From contig JAFLVP010000002.1 in assembly GCA_022508265.1 (NCBI GenBank), forward strand, positions 1-32,439: a stretch of 32,439 bases of DNA, in the 5' to 3' direction. The notes beneath the pieces are model-generated. The model saw only the letters and a list, made by a program, of their open reading frames with translations. It searched no databases and was not told where the DNA came from. The stretch's first letter is position 1; the number at the start of each line of letters is the position of its first letter. This stretch comes from Clostridiales bacterium. GTDB lineage: Bacteria > Bacillota > Clostridia > Christensenellales > Borkfalkiaceae. Shown here one piece after another: positions 21,392 to 28,591 of the stretch. A program made the position numbers and the translations under genes.

Positions 21392-24367
21392 TTACGTGTA
21401 TTTGATCATTTTAAAATATTGCTCTTTATTTTTGCTTGAACCGCCCCTATTATCATAATTTTCTGTAAATCGCAAAAAACCTAATGAACTATACAGATTA
21501 TAAGCACTGATATTATCCGCATAGACTGATATGAGTACATTCAGCTTCATCTTCTCGGCTTTGCCAATCAATTTACTCAAAAGCAAAGAAGCATACCCCT
21601 TACTTCTATGATCTTTATCGACACATAAGTCCCCCACAAAAGTAATGTCGCCAAAGGCATCATGGAAGGTATCTTCAAAATATTTAAACGCGCCCTGGGC
21701 TGTTTCCGGCAATTCTATTCCGGCCTGTACGAACGCCGCCTCTATCACTGCGGCGTCCCATTCGGGAACCGAACCTGACCCCATCTTGTAGAAAGTTGCA
21801 AATGCAAGCACTTTGCTGTCGAGGTCATTACTCTTAAGTATATAGATATTGTCTTTACTGAAAATAGATTTTTTCCCGCTCTTACTCTTATGATCAAAAA
21901 GTATAGGTAATACTTTTTTTGCATTTTCTACCGTGCCGAATAGATTTTTATAAATCTGTCTGTCCGTATCAAACAGCAACTCGCTGACCGCTTCGTAATC
22001 ATCTTTATCGGAAAGCTGCATGAACTTCGCACTATGAATCGGAGAGTATGCGTCACGCGGTATGATGATTGGATTTACCCAGATTCGCTCCTGCCTGTCA
22101 GCACTGATTTTGATATTTGCAACTCTGTTAATATTGGGCACGCAATAGTATGATTTGCCAAAATCGAGTTCGTCATCGGTAATCATTTTAATTTTGTTGG
22201 GGCTACCCAGAACTTTTTCATCAAGATTATAATTTACATCCATATATGCATATTTATATCCATCCTCTGAAACCGTACCGGTTGCATAGGAAGCACTTAC
22301 GGGATAAATTGCACTGACCGGCAAATTAATTCTGATGTCATAACCGTTTGATAAATAAATTAAAAATTTTTTGATTGAAAGATAAAATCTGTCTATATCC
22401 CATTCAATGGATTGACTGCCATTACAGACGCTCAAGGCATTTAAAAGATCATCACGCCGCAATTCCATCTCTTTATTTTGGAAAATACGACGTTTACCAG
22501 TTGCTTCATAAAGAAAATTGTTGAGTTCTGTGTTTCTTTTTGAGGCTGCAATATTCGTTGCAATCAGCAAATCAAAAGCTTTTTGAATGCCGCGTTTAAT
22601 TCTATTCAATAGAGAATGATCGTCTTCAACATCTTCTACATTAACATAAGAATAGATCTCTGCCTTCGCTTTATTCTCCGTCCGCACTTTAAGCGAAAAC
22701 GCATTTAATGCCACTTCCCGTACAGCTTTATACCGTGCATAGTCCCACTCAATCAAATCGTCGGAATACAAATCTTCAAGCTCGCGAAGCTGTTTGACCT
22801 TCACATACTCAAGTAGCGCAGAATAGAAAGTATTTACAAAAAGTACCACTTTCATTACACCGTTTGAAAGAGCAAGTATTTTATCCTTTTCATTTTTTAT
22901 TTCTTTTGATTCGTATATAAACTTGAAATCATTGAATAAATCGTGCAGGGACGCGGCACTATTCATGTTTGAGAAATTCAATTCGTTGATCGTAAGCAAT
23001 TTTGAGGCAAGCAAAATCAATGCTCTTGCTTCGCCTTTTCTGCAATTCAGTTTATTTTTATATTGTATATTGAAATGAGGGTTGGAAATAATCTCGTTGT
23101 CTCTGGCAATTTTATCTATTTTCTCCCCGAATCTCAAAATAAAACCGTTTTTGAGCCTTTCATAGGATTCGTGTTCCAATAAAAACATTAAAAAATCGTA
23201 AATACCCTCTTCCAACAGTAAAAATATAATGACTTCATCCCAGCAAATGATGTTATGCTGTGAAAACATCCCCATCTTCTTAAATATTTCGTAATATTTG
23301 TTATATGTATCCAAAATAGCGCTCTTTGTTTCGCTTGTAATCGTATCGGATATTACTAAGGCAAGGTATTTCAAATACTTATTATTATAGAACATGTAGT
23401 CATGGAAGAACGACAAATCCGCATCGTCCTCTGATACACCGTAAACGTCATATTTAATAAGCAGATCTTCAATTGCCGTATCATAACAAATACAGTATTT
23501 TTCAGTCTTGAACGAAGACTTTTCGAAGTTTACGAACGTAAGCTTTAAGTCCTTTGAACTCATAAAATGTATATAATTTCCGATGATAGCCTGTTCTTTA
23601 GTCTTGGATTTGGATTTGTCCTCTTTAAACGTGCGAGGATCAATCATATCCAAATCCTCAAGGAAAAAGAGATCTTGATCGAAAATCGATACGCACAGTT
23701 CATCCATGTCAACTCTCAAAGTCGGAGCTGCCTGTGTATTGTAAACCTTTAACGAGATTTTCTTGACCTCACGGCAATTATAAAGATCCACAAAGCTCGC
23801 ACTGATCCTCGATAAAACGGGAAACATTGCAAGAACTTTGCACAGGTCGTCAAAGTTAAAGTTGAGCTCGCACCGGGAGGATACTCTGCTCTTTTTTAAT
23901 TCGTAAATATATTTACTGATATTGCCATCGTCTGAAAAGTTAAAGCAGTCTTTGATTTTCAGAGCTTTTACAAACGTATTGTTGGCTGACAGTGACCAGT
24001 CAACCTGTAAATTCAAGATGAAATTCTCTATAAAATCAAAATTAATTTTTTTGTAGCTATAAGAGCCGTCGAGCAGACTTATAATCCTAATCATGGAATT
24101 TGAAAATCCAACGGCTAAATCTCTTATATCTCGCTCTGTTTTTGAAAGTGTATCTTTCCAATTTATAAAAATACGGTAAGTAAAAAGTGTAAAGAAAGTA
24201 ATGATGTTAGAAAAGTATTTTATCGTCCATCTGTCATCATTTAAATATCTGGTGGGATTATATAAATCTTCATACCCGAAGATGATATGCCTTAAATTTT
24301 CATCAGGGATCAGATAATTGATTCTTTCGTATCTGTCTTCCGCCTTTGTAATTTCACTGTTATCCAT
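21392..24367 (-). CDS. Large island protein with C-terminal GNAT acetyltransferase domain
   Basis: 991 residues. About 1-780 form an unrecognised, mostly helical region without signal peptide, clear membrane helices or P-loop. From about 790 a complete GNAT fold follows: IHSAKFMQLSDKDDYEAVSE, then the acetyl-CoA loop LCVDKDHRSKGYASLLLSKL (R-x-x-G-x-A type) and motif B VYADNISAYNLYSSLGF. GNAT enzymes move an acetyl group from acetyl-CoA to amines on proteins, tRNAs or small molecules. Its ATG overlaps the end of the ParA-like gene by 8 nt, indicating coupled translation. Base composition is AT-rich like the rest of the island. The GNAT part is certain by motif; the role is unknown. Confidence 0.85.
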   Translation of the reverse strand: MDNSEITKAEDRYERINYLIPDENLRHIIFGYEDLYNPTRYLNDDRWTIKYFSNIITFFTLFTYRIFINWKDTLSKTERDIRDLAVGFSNSMIRIISLLDGSYSYKKINFDFIENFILNLQVDWSLSANNTFVKALKIKDCFNFSDDGNISKYIYELKKSRVSSRCELNFNFDDLCKVLAMFPVLSRISASFVDLYNCREVKKISLKVYNTQAAPTLRVDMDELCVSIFDQDLFFLEDLDMIDPRTFKEDKSKSKTKEQAIIGNYIHFMSSKDLKLTFVNFEKSSFKTEKYCICYDTAIEDLLIKYDVYGVSEDDADLSFFHDYMFYNNKYLKYLALVISDTITSETKSAILDTYNKYYEIFKKMGMFSQHNIICWDEVIIFLLLEEGIYDFLMFLLEHESYERLKNGFILRFGEKIDKIARDNEIISNPHFNIQYKNKLNCRKGEARALILLASKLLTINELNFSNMNSAASLHDLFNDFKFIYESKEIKNEKDKILALSNGVMKVVLFVNTFYSALLEYVKVKQLRELEDLYSDDLIEWDYARYKAVREVALNAFSLKVRTENKAKAEIYSYVNVEDVEDDHSLLNRIKRGIQKAFDLLIATNIAASKRNTELNNFLYEATGKRRIFQNKEMELRRDDLLNALSVCNGSQSIEWDIDRFYLSIKKFLIYLSNGYDIRINLPVSAIYPVSASYATGTVSEDGYKYAYMDVNYNLDEKVLGSPNKIKMITDDELDFGKSYYCVPNINRVANIKISADRQERIWVNPIIIPRDAYSPIHSAKFMQLSDKDDYEAVSELLFDTDRQIYKNLFGTVENAKKVLPILFDHKSKSGKKSIFSKDNIYILKSNDLDSKVLAFATFYKMGSGSVPEWDAAVIEAAFVQAGIELPETAQGAFKYFEDTFHDAFGDITFVGDLCVDKDHRSKGYASLLLSKLIGKAEKMKLNVLISVYADNISAYNLYSSLGFLRFTENYDNRGGSSKNKEQYFKMIKYT

Positions 24368-25250
24368 TTACAATTTCCCGTGCAAGCTTTTTAAATTTAT
24401 CCCTGGCTACCGTTTCATCAGCCTCGAGCGGTTCACCATCGTATTCTTTTTTGTTGAGGCAAGTCTCTGCAAATTTGAACAATTCAACTTCGCCTATCCC
24501 GTTTTCACCGTTTTTTATCATGGCAAAGTTTACCTTATTTCTGCCAGCTTGTGCCGTGGTAGTATTTACAATTCTCTCCATAACTTTTTCAATACTATAC
24601 TTTGTATTGGCAAGTTTAGGCACGGCATTTGGAACGATGATAAATTCAAGTCCGACAAATCTTGAGGAAGCGCGCTGTAAAAACTCGTAAGTACCCAGCT
24701 GAAACTGATTTGTGATACGTAACACTGTAATAATCTTATCTGACAAGCCGAGGGCTAAAGTGCCCGTAAGCTGATCGCCCGCAGGAGTATCCATAATGAT
24801 GGCTTTGCATCTGTATCTCGTGCATATTTTATTTAACCACGTCAAAGACACATCGGAAGACGCATCATAATTGTTTAATCCGTTTAAATTTATGTTGGAC
24901 CCTGAATTGGCCGAAATGAACAAGACAGCATCATTTTCTTCGGGGGAAAGACCTAAAAGCTGTCCGACTGGCGCAAGCAATTTAAAAAACGAATGCTCCT
25001 CTACACAGGATGCGTTATCTTCATCAAATTTAACTTTCGTATCGTCATCCTTTAACACTTCTACGGCGGATATCCGTGACTCCCTTGAAAAAAGGTAGGT
25101 AAGTCCTTTACTGTCCAAATCGAGGTCTATCACAATGATCGGCTCTGATTTGGTGGCGCCTAACTCTTTGACCAGAAACGGCAAAGTATTGTATAACATT
25201 GAAGTTCTTCCGGAACCTCCCTTATATGAAAAAAACGATATCTTTTGCAT
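24360..25250 (-). CDS. ParA/MinD-like P-loop ATPase with KGGSGRT motif
   Basis: 296 residues of the SIMIBI ParA/MinD class. The deviant Walker A is FFSYKGGSGRTSM (Lys10 is the signature lysine, and Arg15 replaces the usual P-loop Lys). Walker A' contains IIVIDLDLDSKGLTYLF and Walker B is KAIIMDTPAGDQ. The KGG-x-GR-T/S form with preceding Tyr is known from a ParA-like group in bacterial signalling and conflict gene clusters rather than from plasmid partition. No ParB or centromere-like repeats are nearby. GAGGA lies upstream of the ATG. It is 30 nt after the coiled-coil gene and overlaps the GNAT gene by 8 nt. Confidence 0.88.
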   Translation of the reverse strand: MQKISFFSYKGGSGRTSMLYNTLPFLVKELGATKSEPIIVIDLDLDSKGLTYLFSRESRISAVEVLKDDDTKVKFDEDNASCVEEHSFFKLLAPVGQLLGLSPEENDAVLFISANSGSNINLNGLNNYDASSDVSLTWLNKICTRYRCKAIIMDTPAGDQLTGTLALGLSDKIITVLRITNQFQLGTYEFLQRASSRFVGLEFIIVPNAVPKLANTKYSIEKVMERIVNTTTAQAGRNKVNFAMIKNGENGIGEVELFKFAETCLNKKEYDGEPLEADETVARDKFKKLAREIVNG

Positions 25251-25280
25251 ACAAATTTCCTCTTTTAATTGTTAGTATTT

Positions 25281-27320
25281 TTATCTGTACTTTATTTTGT
25301 CAATGATAGCTTGTTTAGCGTTTTTCTTAATATTGGATAAAGCGTCCTCGTCTTTTTCAATCCCGTAAATATCCTTAAGTTTCTCCATCTGACTGGTGCC
25401 TTCGCAATATTTTATAAGCTCAAGCATTTCTTGCAGGCGGGATACTTGTGGAAATTTTTCATAAATAGCTTCGTAAGGTTTATTGTTATATTCGCCAACG
25501 TTTGCTCTTTTTTGGGTAACGATCAAAGCAAATTCTTCAACTTGTCTGACAATATTCTCAAAATACTCGTTGACCAGCTTGTCAAAGCCTTCAATTAAAA
25601 CGTTTTCCGCAACCTTTTTTACTCGCTCACCGATATCAAGCAGAATATTCTGATTGTTTTGAAGCTGTTGCTTTTCCAGCTCAAACTTTTCAATTAACGC
25701 CTCTTTCTCAATTTTTAAATTGTTATAGCTGTTGAGAATTTCTTCCTTTTCCTTTCTCTCCTTGTTTAAGTCACTTCTCAGCTTTGCCTTATCGCTGACA
25801 TACAAAACTTCGAAGTTATTATAGTAGTCGTAAAACTTTTCGAGTGCGAAAACATAGTACAAATGATTGTTTACGTTGAATCCGCCGTTATCCCAAAGCC
25901 ACTCGTTCCCATCCATGCAGTTTTCCATGATAAGCTCAATATTTTCCTGCATTTCCTTTTGGGGGTACTTAATGAGGAATTCGGATATGGTCGCATAGGT
26001 AATGCAATAAAGCGGCACATAATCAAATACGGTTACATTTTTGCATGATTTTCTCAGATTCTGAACAAGATTGAGCTGTTTTACAGGATAATTTTCATCA
26101 AAAATCAAACGGTACGTCGAAATGAATTCTTCTCTACCATTCGTCTTCATGATCGAGTACGCCTTTTTGACGTTATTTAAAACATATTGAACCTGATTAT
26201 AAAAATCATCAAGCTTATTGATGAGCGCATAGTCGTCGTCTATGCCGGAGCCGATCATAATGGCGAGAACAAACAAAGTATTCATCGCATAATTGTTATA
26301 TCCCGAAGAAAGTAGGCTGGGCAGAGAAACTGCCTTTAAATCCTTGTCTATGTAATCAAACGCGATGTCAACGCCATTTTCTTTCAGTTTGCTTTCAAAA
26401 TATCTTCCCGAACTGCAAACTCTTTGACGGAAGGTATTGATCTGAGCAAAGTTTTCATCTATAAACTTTCTGTTGATTTCAAGTTTTTTAATATCCTCAA
26501 CTTTCTTTGATTTTATATCAATTTGAATGCCTTCATATTTTTCATCAAAAATCTCTCTGAACGAGTTGTAAAAAGAAAGGAAAGCATTTATTGCATGATA
26601 TGTAAAATATATGGAAGCGGAGTAATCTTGTGCTTCGCTTGCATCGGGAACCTGAAACGTCCAACCCTTGAAATCAACTTTAGACGAGCAGCCTTCCTTC
26701 ATGGGTTTCATGCCGTTGATTTCGTATTCAAAAGGCGCTTTTACGGGTAAGCAACCGTCGATTAACGTTTTAATGCATTTTTTAATCAGCTCTACCGTCT
26801 TTTCAATTAAAGCGTCCGTTGTGGTGATCTGTGAACCGCTGACAGTGATACTGATAGGAATTTCCCTCTTTTCAATTCTGGTTGTAATAAGCCAATCGCG
26901 AAGGTCCGTCATGACGATCAAAAGTTTTGAAACTGTTTCGATATACGTCGTAACCTCTCCCGAATCGGAATAATACGGAGAAGCATCAAAGATGATTTGC
27001 CCATCCTTATATACAGAAGCGAAAACCAATTCGATCAGCGAAGTGAATTCTTTTTCACATTTATCGGGCTTGACATCGAGCGAAAATAATTCAAGCAAGG
27101 TGGAAAGCGCCATGCAATTTGATATGACGCCGAACAGATTGTCATTCGCCTCAGTGACTGCGCTGTTTTTAGGCAAATACAGCGGCACACCTCTTTTTAA
27201 ATCTATCGTCTTTTTAAAACTGGTCAGAATTTTATCCGCAACTTTGCCTCTTTGAACATATTTTTTGAAAATCGATACATCCGAGGCTTCCTTTTCAATA
27301 ATATCGCGTATATTAGGCAT
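25281..27320 (-). CDS. Helical / coiled-coil island protein of unknown function
   Basis: 679 residues from the ATG at 27320, chosen because GAGGAGGAG stands just upstream; the longer frame (27356) has no such site. The start overlaps the last 8 nt of the TIR gene. The protein is predicted soluble and largely alpha-helical. DGQIIFDASPYYSDSGEV and the later WLWDNGGFNVNNHLYYVFALEKFYDYY look like helical-toroid repeats, an impression only. Residues about 510-580 form a clear coiled coil (KAKLRSDLNKERKEKEEILN, EKEALIEKFELEKQQLQ). No catalytic motif is visible. It may be a scaffold or adaptor between the TIR protein and the ATPase. Confidence 0.8.
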   Translation of the reverse strand: MPNIRDIIEKEASDVSIFKKYVQRGKVADKILTSFKKTIDLKRGVPLYLPKNSAVTEANDNLFGVISNCMALSTLLELFSLDVKPDKCEKEFTSLIELVFASVYKDGQIIFDASPYYSDSGEVTTYIETVSKLLIVMTDLRDWLITTRIEKREIPISITVSGSQITTTDALIEKTVELIKKCIKTLIDGCLPVKAPFEYEINGMKPMKEGCSSKVDFKGWTFQVPDASEAQDYSASIYFTYHAINAFLSFYNSFREIFDEKYEGIQIDIKSKKVEDIKKLEINRKFIDENFAQINTFRQRVCSSGRYFESKLKENGVDIAFDYIDKDLKAVSLPSLLSSGYNNYAMNTLFVLAIMIGSGIDDDYALINKLDDFYNQVQYVLNNVKKAYSIMKTNGREEFISTYRLIFDENYPVKQLNLVQNLRKSCKNVTVFDYVPLYCITYATISEFLIKYPQKEMQENIELIMENCMDGNEWLWDNGGFNVNNHLYYVFALEKFYDYYNNFEVLYVSDKAKLRSDLNKERKEKEEILNSYNNLKIEKEALIEKFELEKQQLQNNQNILLDIGERVKKVAENVLIEGFDKLVNEYFENIVRQVEEFALIVTQKRANVGEYNNKPYEAIYEKFPQVSRLQEMLELIKYCEGTSQMEKLKDIYGIEKDEDALSNIKKNAKQAIIDKIKYR

Positions 27321-28389
27321 TTTTCTCCTCCTCTTGTAAAGCAACTTTTTTATCATTTATAATCAACATAAGACGTACGCCCGCATTGATGTCGCTAAAC
27401 GGCAACTTGCTCTTGATTTCCTTATTTTGCATATTGAACAGCGAAAGAGTTTCGTCATCGTTCTCAACCCAAAACAATTTCAGCTGCTGTTCCCTCATAG
27501 AGTCGGCATAATCTGTCGGCACGTTGTATCCTAACAATTGTTCGCCGTTTTTGATTGCCAAAACTTTTTCTATCAAGGAACGTTTTATCAAACCAACCTT
27601 TTCTATATATGGTTTGCCAGAAAACTGATTCGCTAACGAATTTTCACATCGCTTGTCGCCTTTCGGTACGAAATCCAAACAGTATTTAGACACGAAATAT
27701 AAATTTTCGGATTCTTTATACACCAATTTCCATTCGACCGGCAGCCCATCCTCAGTTTGAGGATAAATGCCGTCTTTCAAAATGTGACTGCTGTCAACTT
27801 TCGATACGTTGGATAAAAATTGAAAATTTTCCTCTTTGATGTTTAACGGATTAAACTCTGTAGCTTCGCACCTGATGCACGATTCGTAAAGCTGATCCGC
27901 CGCATATTTAACTTCTGAACACAACACGTATATTTTCCTTGAAGAAAATAAGTTTGTATAGGCTGCTGCCATTTTCATATTAAGTTCGTTCTCAACCGAA
28001 TTATTGCTGATCAATGCAAGCTGTAATTGCTTTAAAACATCATCCTTAAAATAGTCAATATACACCGGAATCGACGTGAATTTGCGTTTCCTGCTCAATT
28101 CGTTAACAATTTCCACTTCTTCATACATTGCTGCGCTTGTGCTCGTATTCTTTATGCTAATGAAAAATATTGCCCCTACGCAGTTTTCATTTCTGATATG
28201 CTCCGCAACCTTTTCATCCCAACAATCCCCCGGGCTCAATTCTATATCATACCAGAAATTACCACCTTTTTCATAGAGTTCGCTCAGAACGTGATAAACA
28301 ATTTCTTTATCCCCGTGTGAATAACTTATAAAAAAATACTTTTGATTCTTTTTACCATCTCGTTCCAAATATGTTTTGGGAATAACCAT
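27313..28389 (-). CDS. TIR-domain protein with DUF6273-like C-terminal domain
   Basis: 358 residues from the ATG at 28389, preceded by AAGGAAG; an upstream in-frame TTG is less likely. Residues 17-130 are a TIR_2-type domain: YFFISYSHGDKEI (box 1), FWYDIELSPGDCWDEKVAEHI, GAIFFIS, and SAAMYEEVEIV with the putative catalytic Glu in the 90-93 cluster, then SIPVYID. Bacterial TIR domains commonly cleave NAD or make cyclic ADP-ribose signals. Residues about 205-345 (DGIYPQTEDGLPVEWKLVYK, then NAGVRLMLIINDK) resemble a diverged DUF6273 domain. No signal peptide is seen. First gene of a four-gene unit with its own promoter. Confidence 0.88.
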   Translation of the reverse strand: MVIPKTYLERDGKKNQKYFFISYSHGDKEIVYHVLSELYEKGGNFWYDIELSPGDCWDEKVAEHIRNENCVGAIFFISIKNTSTSAAMYEEVEIVNELSRKRKFTSIPVYIDYFKDDVLKQLQLALISNNSVENELNMKMAAAYTNLFSSRKIYVLCSEVKYAADQLYESCIRCEATEFNPLNIKEENFQFLSNVSKVDSSHILKDGIYPQTEDGLPVEWKLVYKESENLYFVSKYCLDFVPKGDKRCENSLANQFSGKPYIEKVGLIKRSLIEKVLAIKNGEQLLGYNVPTDYADSMREQQLKLFWVENDDETLSLFNMQNKEIKSKLPFSDINAGVRLMLIINDKKVALQEEEKNA

Positions 28390-28439
28390 AAAACTTCCTT
28401 TCAAATAAAAATGAATGATTGCGATAGAAATTCATTTAA

Positions 28440-28468
28440 ATTTTATCATATCCAAAATTTTGTGTCAA
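28440..28468 (-). promoter_or_regulatory. Promoter of the TIR operon
   Basis: On the minus strand TTGACA (28463-28468), 17 nt ending in TATGA, TAAAAT (28440-28445). Together with the upstream terminator this shows that the TIR unit can be transcribed separately from the HD-RyR-SLOG gene. Confidence 0.82.
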
Positions 28469-28482
28469 TACTATTTTGAACC

Positions 28483-28493
28483 TGACAGTGTCA
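28483..28493. promoter_or_regulatory. Short palindrome upstream of the TIR promoter
   Basis: TGACAGTGTCA, a perfect 5-bp inverted repeat around a central base, centred about 20 nt upstream of the -35 box. It could be an activator or repressor site, but it is short. Confidence 0.35.
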
Positions 28494-28545
28494 AGTTTTT
28501 TGAGGCAAATTTTTTAAAACCCTCTTTATTTTTATAAAAATTTAT

Positions 28546-28577
28546 AAAAAACTTCGCACTGCATTATGCGAAGTTTT
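28546..28577 (-). terminator. Terminator of the HD-RyR-SLOG gene
   Basis: On the minus strand AAAACTTCGCA and TGCGAAGTTTT form an 11-bp stem with an 8-nt loop, ending in TTTTTTAT, 15 nt after the stop codon. Confidence 0.88.
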
Positions 28578-28591
28578 GTTTTATTCGAACT

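Noticed and set aside
24360-25250. Plasmid-type partition gene (parA)
   Set aside because: There is no parB or parS-like repeats, the P-loop is atypical, and the gene is embedded between TIR-unit genes.
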